A stretch of 64,000 nt of DNA from Clostridium sp. E02 (GCF_003833015.1 NZ_RJLQ01000011.1:62001-126000), one strand, 5' to 3'. Shown: positions 9,266 to 18,107, counted from the stretch's first letter. The notes: generated by a model from the letters alone, not told the origin. A program made the numbers and translations.

Positions 9266-9718
9266 ATGAGTAAGATTGATGAAGTAAGACAGGCGATGGT
9301 AGTGGCAATGAAGGCGAAAGACAAGCCTAAAAAAGAGGCGTTATCCATGCTTCTTTCGGCTCTTAAAAATTTCGAAATCGACAAGAAGGACCATACTCCA
9401 ATTACAGAAGAAGAAGCCAATGCAGTCGTAAAAAAAGAGATCAGACAAACGCAAGAGACGCATGATCAGGCACCAGAAGATCGTACGGAAATCCGAGAGG
9501 AAGCAGCATTTCGAATCTCTGTTTATAAAGAATTTGCTCCAGAGGATATGGGCGTAGCGGAGATTAAAGCAGTTATAGATTCAGTTCTTTTTGAGTTGGG
9601 AATTGAGATTCCGTCCCCGTCTGACAAAGGGAAAATCATGAAAGTACTTATGCCAAAAGTAAAAGGAAAAGCAGATGGTAAGGTGGTAAACGAGATACTA
9701 GCGAGCATGATGAAATAA
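9266..9718 (+). CDS. GatB/YqeY domain protein
   Basis: About 150 residues. It matches the stand-alone YqeY family, which resembles the tRNA-binding tail of GatB and whose role is not established. Recognisable segments are MLLSALKNFEIDK, VVKKEIRQ and the C-terminal GKIMKVLMPKVKGKADGK. AAGGAGG is well placed before the ATG at 9266; an upstream in-frame ATG at 9245 lacks a binding site. It is 15 bases before the dipeptidase gene and probably cotranscribed with it. Confidence 0.9.
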   Translation: MSKIDEVRQAMVVAMKAKDKPKKEALSMLLSALKNFEIDKKDHTPITEEEANAVVKKEIRQTQETHDQAPEDRTEIREEAAFRISVYKEFAPEDMGVAEIKAVIDSVLFELGIEIPSPSDKGKIMKVLMPKVKGKADGKVVNEILASMMK

Positions 9719-9733
9719 AAGGGGGAATGATTT

Positions 9734-11137
9734 ATGTATAAGAAGGAAATTGAAGAATATATCGATGCGCATAAGCAAGAGATGATTGAAGATATCTGTA
9801 CGCTATGCAGAATCAATAGTGAGAAGATGCCTTATAAAGAGGGGATGCCTTTTGGGCCAGGAGCCTTTGAAGCGTTACAAGAAGCTCTTTCAATGGCTGA
9901 ATCTTATGGATTCTCCATTACCAATTATGATAACTATGTAGGGACTGTGGATATCAACGATAAGCCCCATCAGCTTGATATTCTGGCACATCTTGATGTG
10001 GTTCCTGCAGGAGAAGGCTGGAAGGTGACAACCCCCTTTGAACCAGTGGTGAAAGATAATAAGTTATTCGGCAGGGGGACTTCGGATGATAAAGGACCAG
10101 CAGTGGCAGGTCTTTATGCCATGAGGGCAGTCAAAGAATTAAAAATACCGTTATCAAAAAACATTCGTTTGATTCTTGGAACAGATGAAGAATGTGGAAG
10201 TTCCGATATCGAACATTATTATGCCGTTGAAAAAGAAGCTCCTATGACCTTTTCTCCTGACGGTTCGTTTCCAGTAGTGAATACGGAAAAAGGTGGATTA
10301 AATGGCCATTTTACGGCATCCTATGCGCCATCTACGGCAATGCCAAGACTGGTAAGTTTAAAAGCTGGAGTCAAGGTTAATGTTGTGCCTGGTAAGGTAA
10401 GTGCTGTGGTTGCAGGTGTGGAAGAGACTGCGCTAAGAAAAGCCGCTTCAGATTGCGAAAAAGAAACTGGTATCCGGTTCGAACTGGAAACTAAGGGAGA
10501 AAATGCTACGATAACGGCCATCGGAGAAGGGGCTCATGCCTCTTTACCGGAGGAAGGGAACAATGCATTGACCGGTTTACTGGTCTTTTTAACGAAATTA
10601 CCCTTGGCAGAGTGTGAACAGGTGGCAACATTGCGGAAACTTCTTACCTTGATTCCTCACGGTGATACAAGAGGAAAAGCGCTTGGGATCGCCATGAGTG
10701 ATGAGGTTTCAGGAGAATTAACGCTGGCATTTAGCTTACTGGAAGTAACGGAGTCCTCTCTTGAGGGAACGTTTGACAGCCGCTGTCCTATTTGTGCAAC
10801 AAAGGAGAACGTGCTGGAAACAGTAAGAAAGAACATGATGGAACAAGGATTTACTTTAACCAATGATTCTATGAGAGCACCTCATCATGTAGATGGAGAG
10901 TCTCAGTTTGTTCATACGCTTTTGGCTGCATATGAAACCTATACTGGCAGAAAAGGAGAATGTGTGTCCATGGGCGGAGGAACCTATGTTCATGATCTGA
11001 AAAATGGAGTTGCGTTTGGAGCGTCCATGCCGGAAACAGATAATCGTATGCACGGAGCGGATGAGTATGCGGTAATCGATGAACTGATTATAAGTGCAAA
11101 GATTTTTGCTCAGGTAATTGTGGATCTTTGTTCATAA
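9734..11137 (+). CDS. M20 family dipeptidase, PepV-like
   Basis: Cytoplasmic zinc-dependent peptidase, 467 residues, of the PepV/Sapep type that cleaves dipeptides. Metal-ligand segments are visible: LAHLDVVPAGEGW (His and catalytic Asp), GRGTSDDKGPAVAG (bridging Asp), GTDEECGSSD (catalytic and ligand Glu), FSPDGSFPV, and a C-terminal GGTYVH His. A lid domain lies at about residues 180-380. GGGGG precedes the ATG. The exact dipeptide preference cannot be read from sequence. Confidence 0.92.
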   Translation: MYKKEIEEYIDAHKQEMIEDICTLCRINSEKMPYKEGMPFGPGAFEALQEALSMAESYGFSITNYDNYVGTVDINDKPHQLDILAHLDVVPAGEGWKVTTPFEPVVKDNKLFGRGTSDDKGPAVAGLYAMRAVKELKIPLSKNIRLILGTDEECGSSDIEHYYAVEKEAPMTFSPDGSFPVVNTEKGGLNGHFTASYAPSTAMPRLVSLKAGVKVNVVPGKVSAVVAGVEETALRKAASDCEKETGIRFELETKGENATITAIGEGAHASLPEEGNNALTGLLVFLTKLPLAECEQVATLRKLLTLIPHGDTRGKALGIAMSDEVSGELTLAFSLLEVTESSLEGTFDSRCPICATKENVLETVRKNMMEQGFTLTNDSMRAPHHVDGESQFVHTLLAAYETYTGRKGECVSMGGGTYVHDLKNGVAFGASMPETDNRMHGADEYAVIDELIISAKIFAQVIVDLCS

Positions 11138-11171
11138 TGATGTTTGTCTGGCAAATTAAATCAAAAAACGA

Positions 11172-11200
11172 TTGACAAAAAGGTGCAGAAAGCTTAAAAT
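11172..11200 (+). promoter_or_regulatory. Promoter of the metNIQ leader
   Basis: TTGACA (11172-11177), a 17-base spacer and TAAAAT (11195-11200) form a near-consensus sigma-A promoter. It predicts a transcript start near 11207, so the leader RNA is about 310 nt before metN. Confidence 0.8.
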
Positions 11201-11258
11201 ACGCCTAACAAAGTGATTCCTACTTTTTCTGTAGGAATCAGGGGAGGAGTCAGTTGCC

Positions 11259-11363
11259 ATGAACCAATCGAATACGATGCAGATGAATAAGATAAATATG
11301 GATTGCAGATATGGCATGTGTCGGATGATGTGCTGCATGTTAAAGTATGTAAAAACACCATAA
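11259..11363 (+). CDS. Met/Cys-rich leader peptide upstream of metNIQ
   Basis: A 34-codon ORF between the promoter and an intrinsic terminator. GGGGAGG lies 11 bases before the ATG, directly after a perfect 9 bp hairpin (11215-11239). The peptide has 8 Met and 4 Cys, clustered in residues 14-27 (MDCRYGMCRMMCCM). I infer a regulatory leader peptide that senses methionine and/or cysteine charging for the importer downstream. A small metal-binding protein (MxxM and CC motifs) is the alternative. No S-box or T-box signature is present in this 386-base gap. Confidence 0.6.
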   Translation: MNQSNTMQMNKINMDCRYGMCRMMCCMLKYVKTP

Positions 11364-11410
11364 AGAAATTCATTTGTAAGGTTTGTGATATGAGTTCGCT
11401 GGGAACGGCA

Positions 11411-11462
11411 ATTTGCGGAGATTATTAAGTCGCAAGTCTGTACAGGGCTTGCGGCTTTTTTG
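11411..11462 (+). terminator. Attenuator terminator with competing helix before metN
   Basis: AGTCGCAAGTC (11428-11438) pairs with GGCTTGCGGCT (11446-11456), followed by six T. The terminator lies between the leader ORF and metN, so it can act as an attenuator. ATTTGCGG (11411-11418) can instead pair with TCGCAAGT (11430-11437), which would break the terminator. The terminator is seen directly; the competition is inferred. Confidence 0.75.
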
Positions 11463-11523
11463 GTAAAGTGATAAATCCCTATAGGGGATTCTTTCATGTA
11501 CTTAAAAGAAAGGAAACAGACAC

Positions 11524-12546
11524 ATGCAGACAGCAGAACCAATTATTCAGCTGGTTGGACTGGGGAAAGAGTTTTTGACTTCTAATGGCCCGATTACAGC
11601 TTTGGATGATATTAATCTTTCCATTGAAAAAGGTGAGATATTCGGGATCATCGGTTTGAGTGGAGCCGGTAAAAGTACATTAGTTCGTTGTATTAATTAT
11701 CTGGAAGTTCCTACATCAGGAAAAGTATTGTTTGAAAATCAAAGCCTTACGGATATGACATCTCGTCGACGGAGGTTGGCAAGACGGTCTATGGGGATGA
11801 TCTTCCAACAGTTTAATCTTTTAGCGCAGAGAAATGTAATCCAAAATGTTTGTTTTCCATTGGAAATTGCAAATATTTCGAAGGATAAGGCCATTAAAAG
11901 AGCGACGGAACTCTTAGAGTTGGTAGGATTAGAGGATAGGGCGAAAGCATATCCGTCCCAGTTATCAGGAGGTCAGAAGCAGAGAGTTGCCATAGCCAGA
12001 GCATTGGCGAGCAATCCCAAAATCCTTCTTTGTGATGAAGCAACCAGTGCCCTGGACCCGAATACTACGAAGTCTATATTAGCACTTTTAAAAGAAATCA
12101 ACAAAAACATGGGTGTAACTGTAGTAATCATCACTCATGAGATGTCTGTAATTGAATCCATTTGTGATCGTGTGGCTATCATTGATCAGAGTCATATCGC
12201 AGAAGCCGGGAATGTTGCTGATATCTTTTCAGAGCCCAAATCCAGAATTGGAAGACAGCTTATATTAGGAGAGGCAGGGGAACAGGCAATTCGTTTCGGG
12301 GGTTCTAAGCGAATCCGGATTTCCTTTGATGGACGTTCTTCTTCTGAACCCGTTCTCTCTAATCTGATTTTAGCCTGTAAGGTTCCGGTTAATATTATGC
12401 ACGCAGAGACAAGAGATATTAATGGGACTGCATTAGGACAGATGGTAATACAGCTTCCGGAGGAAGAGATGGATCAAAATCGTGTTCTGAATTATTTGAA
12501 AACAGCAAAAATTACTTTTGAGGAGGTGAAGGATTATGACCTTTGA
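11524..12546 (+). CDS. metN: Methionine ABC transporter ATP-binding protein
   Basis: ATPase of the MetNIQ methionine importer, 340 residues. Walker A GLSGAGKSTL, signature LSGGQKQRVAIARAL, Walker B ILLCDEATSALDP and the switch His in VVIITHEMS are all present. The last 85 or so residues form the C-terminal NIL domain that binds methionine and inhibits transport in the E. coli enzyme. Its stop overlaps the start of metI by 11 bases. AAAGGAAA precedes the ATG. Confidence 0.95.
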   Translation: MQTAEPIIQLVGLGKEFLTSNGPITALDDINLSIEKGEIFGIIGLSGAGKSTLVRCINYLEVPTSGKVLFENQSLTDMTSRRRRLARRSMGMIFQQFNLLAQRNVIQNVCFPLEIANISKDKAIKRATELLELVGLEDRAKAYPSQLSGGQKQRVAIARALASNPKILLCDEATSALDPNTTKSILALLKEINKNMGVTVVIITHEMSVIESICDRVAIIDQSHIAEAGNVADIFSEPKSRIGRQLILGEAGEQAIRFGGSKRIRISFDGRSSSEPVLSNLILACKVPVNIMHAETRDINGTALGQMVIQLPEEEMDQNRVLNYLKTAKITFEEVKDYDL

Positions 12547-13201
12547 TGCAGCTACGATCGAAATGTTAAAGACAGGAATCTGGGAGTCTTTGTATATGAC
12601 ATTTGCATCCTCCCTATTTGCCTACTTAATTGGTATCCCCTTGGGAATTATGTTGATTGTGATGGATAAGGATGGGATTTATCCGGTTCCTTGGTTTCAA
12701 CGAATTCTAGGTTTGATTATAAACCTTCTTCGGTCTGTTCCCTTTATTATTTTACTTATCATGGTACTTCCAATCACCAGAGCAATCGTTGGTACCACGC
12801 TAGGAGCAACTGCAGTCATTCCGCCGCTCGTGATTGCTTCTTTCCCTTATGTAGCTCGGGTGGTGGAATCTTCCTTTAAGGAAGTGGATGCAGGGGTGAT
12901 TGAAGCAGCAAAATCCATGGGAGCTTCGACTCTTCAAATTATATGGAAAGTTCTTTTGCCAGAAGCAAAACCTTCTCTTTTAGTAGGAGGAGCGTTATCG
13001 GTTACCACTATTTTGGCTTATTCGGCTATGGCAGGTTTTGTTGGTGGCGGTGGATTGGGTGATATTGCGATTAAATATGGTTACTATCGGTATCAGATGA
13101 ACATGATGTTTGTCACAGTAGCAATTCTGGTGATTATCTTCCAGATTATACAAGAATCCGGTATGAAATTATCCAAAATCAGTGATAAAAGAATTCGGTA
13201 G
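12536..13201 (+). CDS. metI: Methionine ABC transporter permease
   Basis: Inner-membrane subunit of MetNIQ, 221 residues with about five membrane segments. The binding-protein-dependent permease loop that docks on the ATPase is recognisable as EAAKSMGASTLQIIWKVLLPEA. GAGGTG lies before the ATG, and the start overlaps metN, which suggests translational coupling. Confidence 0.95.
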   Translation: MTFDAATIEMLKTGIWESLYMTFASSLFAYLIGIPLGIMLIVMDKDGIYPVPWFQRILGLIINLLRSVPFIILLIMVLPITRAIVGTTLGATAVIPPLVIASFPYVARVVESSFKEVDAGVIEAAKSMGASTLQIIWKVLLPEAKPSLLVGGALSVTTILAYSAMAGFVGGGGLGDIAIKYGYYRYQMNMMFVTVAILVIIFQIIQESGMKLSKISDKRIR

Positions 13202-13246
13202 TATTGGCGATTGCCATATTATATAAATATGAAGGAGGAATAAATT

Positions 13247-14143
13247 ATGAAAAAAACGAATTATGTTATTCTGGCCGCTCTTCTTTTGGCAGGTTCCCTG
13301 ACGGCTTGCTCAGGCGCGAAAGAAACACCTGTGAAAACAGCGAAACAGGAAGAGGAAGAAACGACAACGGCTGCTGACGAAAAGACAGAGACCAAAGCAG
13401 AGGAAACAGGCGATTTAGAAACGATCGTTGTGGGAGCATCTCCCTCTCCTCATGCAGAGATCTTAAAGGCAGCAAAAGAAGTATTAAAAGAAAAAGGATA
13501 TGATTTGGTAATTAAAGAGTACACTGATTATGTACAGCCAAATCTCGCGCTGGATTCGGGAGATTTAGATGCTAACTATTTTCAGCATCAGCCATATTTA
13601 GATCAGTTTAATGAAGAAAAAGGAACGGATCTGGTGAGTGCAGCTTCCATTCATTATGAGCCATTTGGAATTTATGCTGGAAAAAGCAAATCTTTGGCTG
13701 ATTTAAAAGAAGGGGCACAGATTGCAGTTCCCAATGATGTGTCCAATGAAGCAAGAGCACTTTTACTTCTAGCGGACAATGGATTGATTGAATTAAAAGA
13801 TGGAGTAGAGCTAAATGCAACAAAAAATGATATTATAAAAAATGATGAAAACTTTAAGATTACAGAAGTTGAGGCAGCACAGCTTCCCCGTTCTCTAGGA
13901 GATGTAGATATTGCAGTTATTAATGGAAATTATGCCATTGAAGCTGGTTTGAAAGTATCCGACGCATTGGCAGTTGAAGACGCAAAGTCTACAGCGGCGG
14001 CTCGTTATAGCAATATCATTGCAGTTCGCAAAGGAGAAGAGACAAGCGAGAAGACCAAAGTTCTTGTAGAGGCTTTGACGAGTGACACAGTTAAAACTTA
14101 TATGGAAGAAACCTATGAGGGTTCTGTAGTTCCTTCTTTCTAA
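13247..14143 (+). CDS. metQ: Methionine-binding lipoprotein
   Basis: Substrate-binding component of MetNIQ, 298 residues. A lipoprotein signal ends in LTAC, with the acylated Cys at residue 21. A low-complexity Glu/Thr/Lys linker (about residues 25-58) tethers the NlpA-type binding domain, which starts at IVVGASPSPHAEIL. DYVQPNLALDSGDLDANYFQH is typical of MetQ. Family members bind methionine; some related proteins take other substrates. AAGGAGG lies upstream. Confidence 0.94.
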   Translation: MKKTNYVILAALLLAGSLTACSGAKETPVKTAKQEEEETTTAADEKTETKAEETGDLETIVVGASPSPHAEILKAAKEVLKEKGYDLVIKEYTDYVQPNLALDSGDLDANYFQHQPYLDQFNEEKGTDLVSAASIHYEPFGIYAGKSKSLADLKEGAQIAVPNDVSNEARALLLLADNGLIELKDGVELNATKNDIIKNDENFKITEVEAAQLPRSLGDVDIAVINGNYAIEAGLKVSDALAVEDAKSTAAARYSNIIAVRKGEETSEKTKVLVEALTSDTVKTYMEETYEGSVVPSF

Positions 14144-14154
14144 ATGATTAATAT

Positions 14155-14192
14155 CAGGACAAAAGTGTTTTTTACTTTTGTCCTGTTTTTTG
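14155..14192 (+). terminator. Intrinsic terminator after metQ
   Basis: A perfect 12 bp stem, CAGGACAAAAGT with ACTTTTGTCCTG, followed by six T. It ends the metNIQ operon. Confidence 0.93.
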
Positions 14193-14212
14193 TTCTAAAT
14201 CAAAAACTTAAA

Positions 14213-14241
14213 TTTACAATCAAGACGAACTATTGTATAAT
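14213..14241 (+). promoter_or_regulatory. Promoter before the DUF4190-like gene
   Basis: TTTACA (14213-14218), a 17-base spacer and TATAAT (14236-14241), 31 bases before the start codon. Confidence 0.75.
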
Positions 14242-14272
14242 GGTTACATTATGAAAAAGGAGTTAATTAATT

Positions 14273-14656
14273 ATGGATGAAAATAACCAGATAGAAAATA
14301 ACCAGATAGAAAATAACCAGATGGAGGAGAACCAACCGGATCCGCTTCCTTTGGTTGAACCTGAATATAACAAACATACATATGAACAGCCACAAGAAAC
14401 ACAGAATAATATGGCACTTGCTTCTCTTGTCATGGGAATCATAGGTATTGTTACTTCCTGTTGTTGTTACGGTGGTTTAATCTTTGGAAGTCTTGGTATT
14501 TTGTTTGCTCTGTTATCCAGAACAGAGGGGCGCTTTGATAAATATGCAAAAGCAGGACTAATCACATCAATTATTGCATTTGCCCTTGTAATCGTGGTTA
14601 TTTTTGCAGCCATTTTTCTTTCCTTAGTCCGTCACATTGGAGGTATATACGAATGA
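14273..14656 (+). CDS. DUF4190-like membrane protein
   Basis: 127 residues. The hydrophilic N-terminus begins with three near-exact ENNQI/M repeats, followed by a Pro-rich stretch. Two membrane helices (about residues 46-80 and 92-118) follow, the first containing the Gly-rich pattern SLVMGIIGIVTS and a CCCYGG turn, as in DUF4190 proteins. Function is unknown. The stop overlaps the next ATG (ATGA), so the two membrane proteins are probably translated together. Confidence 0.8.
   Translation: MDENNQIENNQIENNQMEENQPDPLPLVEPEYNKHTYEQPQETQNNMALASLVMGIIGIVTSCCCYGGLIFGSLGILFALLSRTEGRFDKYAKAGLITSIIAFALVIVVIFAAIFLSLVRHIGGIYE
14279..14323 (+). repeat. Three tandem 15-bp repeats inside a coding region
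   Basis: Three consecutive copies of GAAAATAACCAGATA (the last ends in G) at 14279, 14294 and 14309. Each is a multiple of three, so copy-number change would add or remove five residues without shifting frame. Confidence 0.9.
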
Positions 14657-15480
14657 AAAGCTCGTCAGGTGAGTTGAAAAAACGTGCGAAACGAAATCTT
14701 AAAGGTAATTATGGTTTGTGTATCGGTGTAGAATTTATTATAGGCGGTGTGATATTTGCATTCTATATGTTTCTATTTTTAGGTGTAATTGTGCTTAGCT
14801 TAATAGGAGATCATCTTTCTCTAGAAGTACCCATGGGATCAGAAATGTTAATGATCATTTTATTTTCAATATTTTTCACCCTTTTACTAGTTGTTGTTAT
14901 GGGGATTTTTTCACCTGGAATTTTAAAAATATATATGAATATAAGTTCTGGGAACAAAGCAAAGCTGAATGATTTATTCTATGGTTTTAAGAATAAACCA
15001 CTTAAGTTTTTAGGCCTTTATGCTCTTGTCGCTGTGATATCATTTTTATGGGTGATTCCGTATCTGGTGGTACTAGTGGTGTGCGTGATTACTGATTTTA
15101 TACCAGTTATGATTGTGATGCTGATTGCTACATACATACTTATGGCGGTTGGGACAATTCTTACATCTCTTTATTTATCCCAAAGTTTTTTCGTTATGCT
15201 TGACTCTCCAGATAAAAAGATCGTTTCTTGTATCAAGGAGAGCATCGAGATAATGAAAGGGAATAAGGGGCGGTTGTTTTATATTTCTTTGAGTTTTATG
15301 GGGATGATTTTACTTGGATATGCTTCGTTTTATATTGGGTTTCTATGGATTTTCCCTTATATTCGGGCAACCCTTGTAGAATTTTATCAGGATTTGAAAC
15401 CAGAACTGACGTCGGTATCCTCCGGTTTTGAGGGTCAAACCTATGAAGAAATGCAAGCCAATTATTCTGTAACAGAGTAG
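14653..15480 (+). CDS. DUF975 family integral membrane protein
   Basis: 275 residues with about six membrane segments and an N-terminal SGELKKRAKRNLKGNYG stretch typical of DUF975. Length and topology fit the family, whose function is unknown. It overlaps the upstream membrane-protein gene by 4 bases. Confidence 0.85.
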   Translation: MKSSSGELKKRAKRNLKGNYGLCIGVEFIIGGVIFAFYMFLFLGVIVLSLIGDHLSLEVPMGSEMLMIILFSIFFTLLLVVVMGIFSPGILKIYMNISSGNKAKLNDLFYGFKNKPLKFLGLYALVAVISFLWVIPYLVVLVVCVITDFIPVMIVMLIATYILMAVGTILTSLYLSQSFFVMLDSPDKKIVSCIKESIEIMKGNKGRLFYISLSFMGMILLGYASFYIGFLWIFPYIRATLVEFYQDLKPELTSVSSGFEGQTYEEMQANYSVTE

Positions 15481-15528
15481 TGTCACGGGAATTATGTGCG
15501 CATAGAATACACTATAGGAGGTGTAACT

Positions 15529-15789
15529 ATGCGCATTTGTGATCTCAAGCAAAAAGAAGTGATTAATATCTGTGACTGCAGACGCCTCGGTTATGTCGGT
15601 GACGTGGATTTTGACATGGATACTGGCTGTCTACTTGCCATCATTGTACCCGGACCTGGTTGTTTTTGTGGTTTTTTAGTTCGGGAGAGGGAGTATATAA
15701 TTCCTTTTTGTGATATCAGGCAGGTAGGACCGGATATTATTCTTGTAAATGTGGATTTGGATAAGGCGACGGAAAAATGTGGGATTTAA
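15529..15789 (+). CDS. YlmC/YmxH family PRC-barrel protein
   Basis: 86 residues forming a single PRC-barrel: MRICDLKQKEVINICDCRRLGYVGDVDFD at the start and YIIPFCDIRQVGPDIILV at the end. In Firmicutes this family is linked to sporulation, and ymxH of Bacillus lies in a sporulation-related operon. TAGGAGG lies 8 bases before the ATG at 15529; a GTG at 15496 is in frame but lacks a binding site. It has an unusual number of Cys for its size (6). Confidence 0.88.
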   Translation: MRICDLKQKEVINICDCRRLGYVGDVDFDMDTGCLLAIIVPGPGCFCGFLVREREYIIPFCDIRQVGPDIILVNVDLDKATEKCGI

Positions 15790-15875
15790 TCCATTATTGA
15801 CTTGCGAATCTTGGGATTGTAAGTTATGATATACATAAAATTAGTTACAATCCGTAAGACAGGAGGTTCCGAGGC

Positions 15876-16328
15876 GTGAAATGTCCATTTTGCAACGAAG
15901 CAGATACAAAGGTCATAGATTCCAGACCGGCAGAAGACAATAGTTCGATCCGGCGCCGCAGACAATGTGAAAAGTGCGGAAAGCGTTTTACTACTTATGA
16001 GAAGTTGGAGACCATGCCTCTCATGGTAATAAAGAAAGATAATTCCAGAGAAGTTTATGACCGTTCTAAGATAGAATCTGGTGTTTTACATTCTTGCCAT
16101 AAGCGTCCCGTTTCATCCCAACAGATAGATTCCATGGTTGATGAGGTAGAAACCCAGGTTTTTAACCGGGAAGAGAAAGAAGTAGAAAGTACAGTGATTG
16201 GTGAACTGGTAATGCAGAAACTGCAGGATGTGGATGAAGTAGCTTATGTCCGATTTGCTTCTGTATACCGAGAATTTAAAGATGTAAATACTTTTATGGA
16301 AGAATTAGGAAAATTATTAAAGAAGTAG
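15876..16328 (+). CDS. nrdR: Transcriptional repressor NrdR
   Basis: Zinc-ribbon, ATP-cone repressor of ribonucleotide reductase genes. 150 residues, the usual length. The zinc ribbon is CPFC and CEKCG in the first 35 residues, with RRRRQC between them; the ATP-cone spans about residues 47-137 (VIKKDNSREVYDRSKIESG). The start is GTG after AGGAGG. Its likely target in this window is nrdDG, which carries two NrdR boxes. It is 8 bases before the YqeG gene. Confidence 0.97.
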   Translation: MKCPFCNEADTKVIDSRPAEDNSSIRRRRQCEKCGKRFTTYEKLETMPLMVIKKDNSREVYDRSKIESGVLHSCHKRPVSSQQIDSMVDEVETQVFNREEKEVESTVIGELVMQKLQDVDEVAYVRFASVYREFKDVNTFMEELGKLLKK

Positions 16329-16335
16329 GAGAATT

Positions 16336-16836
16336 ATGTTTCGATTATTTTATCCAGACGAAGACGTGGAGTCCGCGTATGAAATACCCTTTGAGGAATT
16401 TTACCAAAAAGGAATCAGGGGTATCATTTTTGATGTTGATAATACCTTAGCACCTCATGGAGCACCACCAGATGACAGGGCAAAGAAGTTGTTTGTTCGT
16501 CTCCATAACCTTGGTATGGAAACCTGCCTTCTATCCAACAATAAGGAACCACGTGTTTCTTCTTTTGCCCTGGATGCAGGTAGTTTAAAGTATATTTATA
16601 ATGGAAACAAGCCAGGGAAAAAAGGGTATCGAAAAGCCATGAATCTGATGGGAACCAATCCCTCCAATACGGTATTTATAGGGGATCAGCTGTTTACAGA
16701 TGTATATGGAGCCAAAAGAACTGGAATCTATAGTGTTTTAGTAAAACCGATTCACCCGAAGGAAGAGATTCAGATCGTTCTCAAACGCTATTTAGAAGGG
16801 TTGGTACTTTATTTTTACCGAAAAAAAAGAAACTAA
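16336..16836 (+). CDS. YqeG family HAD phosphatase
   Basis: 166 residues, HAD superfamily class IIIA. The nucleophile motif is IFDVDNTLAPHG (DxDNT), motif II is LLSNNKE, the Lys is in NKPGKKGY and the acidic motif is VFIGDQLFTDVYGA. The family includes YqeG of Bacillus and related phosphatidylglycerophosphatase-like enzymes; its substrate here is not determined. It is cotranscribed with nrdR by spacing. Confidence 0.9.
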   Translation: MFRLFYPDEDVESAYEIPFEEFYQKGIRGIIFDVDNTLAPHGAPPDDRAKKLFVRLHNLGMETCLLSNNKEPRVSSFALDAGSLKYIYNGNKPGKKGYRKAMNLMGTNPSNTVFIGDQLFTDVYGAKRTGIYSVLVKPIHPKEEIQIVLKRYLEGLVLYFYRKKRN

Positions 16837-16958
16837 ATTACAGATCAAATGAATGACAATATGGGTAAAGAATCTTGTTATGGGCATACTAAAGTTATGA
16901 TCTGGACAAGTCGGTCAATAGCAAATTTACACTTTGACAGGAAAGGCGGAAACAGATT

Positions 16959-17387
16959 ATGAAATTATTGGTAATCAATGGACCGAATATCAATTTTCTG
17001 GGGATACGAGAAAAAGGAATCTATGGAACGGAAGACTATAAGTCACTGGTGGACCAGCTGCTTAAAAAAGCCAAACAGGAAGGTCATCAAATAGAGGTGT
17101 TTCAAAGTAATTATGAAGGTGGTCTGATTGATAAAATTCAGGAAGCACATCATAATGGCACAGAAGGGATAATCATTAATCCGGGTGCTTTTACCCATTA
17201 TAGTTATGCTGTGCGAGATGCGTTGGGATCTGTAGAGATTCCTAAAATCGAAGTTCACATCTCTAATGTGCATAAACGGGAAGAATTCCGCCATAATTCC
17301 GTCACGGCTCCTGTTTGCACAGGTCAAGTGGTTGGTTTAGGCTTAAAAGGCTACTTTCTTGCCATGGATTATCTCACAGGAAAGTAG
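16959..17387 (+). CDS. aroQ: Type II 3-dehydroquinate dehydratase
   Basis: Third step of the shikimate pathway. 142 residues. The signature GPNINFLGIRE, the catalytic Tyr in GIYG, the active-site His and loop in IINPGAFTHYSYAVRDAL and the ligand site VHISNVHKREEFRHNS are all present, as is the APVCTGQVVGLG end segment. GAAAGGCGG lies upstream of the ATG. Confidence 0.96.
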   Translation: MKLLVINGPNINFLGIREKGIYGTEDYKSLVDQLLKKAKQEGHQIEVFQSNYEGGLIDKIQEAHHNGTEGIIINPGAFTHYSYAVRDALGSVEIPKIEVHISNVHKREEFRHNSVTAPVCTGQVVGLGLKGYFLAMDYLTGK

Positions 17388-17425
17388 ATTTAACCGAAGA
17401 GTAAGGACTAATTTGCAAATAATGG

Positions 17426-17454
17426 TTGAAAATGCATTTATTTTAGTATAAAAT
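17426..17454 (+). promoter_or_regulatory. Promoter of efp
   Basis: TTGAAA (17426-17431), 17 bases, TAAAAT (17449-17454), upstream of the efp binding site. Confidence 0.6.
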
Positions 17455-17495
17455 AGAAAAGATTAAGAACAGAATTTCAAGGAGGAATATCATTT

Positions 17496-18053
17496 ATGAT
17501 ATCAGCGGGTGATTTTAGAAACGGTATCACAATGGAGGTTGATGGTACTGTATATCAGATTATGGAGTTCCAGCACGTTAAACCTGGAAAGGGTGCGGCG
17601 TTCGTCAGGACTAAGATAAAAGATGTGCTAAACGGTGGTGTTACAGAGCGCACATTCCGCCCGACAGAGAAGTTCCCACAGGCTAGAATCGAAAGATTTG
17701 ACATGCAGTATCTGTATGCCGACGGAGATCTTCATAACTTTATGGATATGAATACTTATGAGCAGGTAGCATTAGCACCTGACGTAATTGGAGATGCATT
17801 AAAGTTTGTGAAAGAGAATGAGATTGTTAAGGTTTGTTCTTACAATGGGAACGTATACTCTATCGAACCTCCATTATTTGTGGAGCTGGTGATAACTGAT
17901 ACAGAACCAGGATTTAAGGGAGATACATCTCAGGGTGCGACGAAACCGGCTACGGTTGAAACCGGAGCAATCGTATATGTTCCTTTATTCGTTGATCAAG
18001 GGGACAAGATTAAGATTGATACACGTACAGGTGAATACCTGTCCAGAGTTTAA
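17496..18053 (+). CDS. efp: Elongation factor P
   Basis: Rescues ribosomes stalled at consecutive prolines. 185 residues in three beta-barrel domains. The tip loop of domain I reads [12 protein letters not shown], where the Lys in GKG is the position that many bacteria modify. The C-terminal domain ends [13 protein letters not shown], which is standard. AAGGAGG precedes the ATG. Confidence 0.98.
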   Translation: MISAGDFRNGITMEVDGTVYQIMEFQHVKPGKGAAFVRTKIKDVLNGGVTERTFRPTEKFPQARIERFDMQYLYADGDLHNFMDMNTYEQVALAPDVIGDALKFVKENEIVKVCSYNGNVYSIEPPLFVELVITDTEPGFKGDTSQGATKPATVETGAIVYVPLFVDQGDKIKIDTRTGEYLSRV

Positions 18054-18067
18054 TCGAAGGAAAGAAG

Positions 18068-18090
18068 GACCGGATAGCCGGTCTTTTTTC
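18068..18090 (+). terminator. Intrinsic terminator after efp
   Basis: Stem GACCGG/CCGGTC with a 4-base loop and six T, 14 bases after the efp stop. Confidence 0.9.
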
Positions 18091-18107
18091 TTTCTCTAAT
18101 GATTCGT

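Noticed and set aside
11156-11542. 128-codon minus-strand ORF across the metNIQ leader
   Set aside because: It runs opposite to a promoter, leader ORF and terminator, and starts inside metN without a ribosome site.
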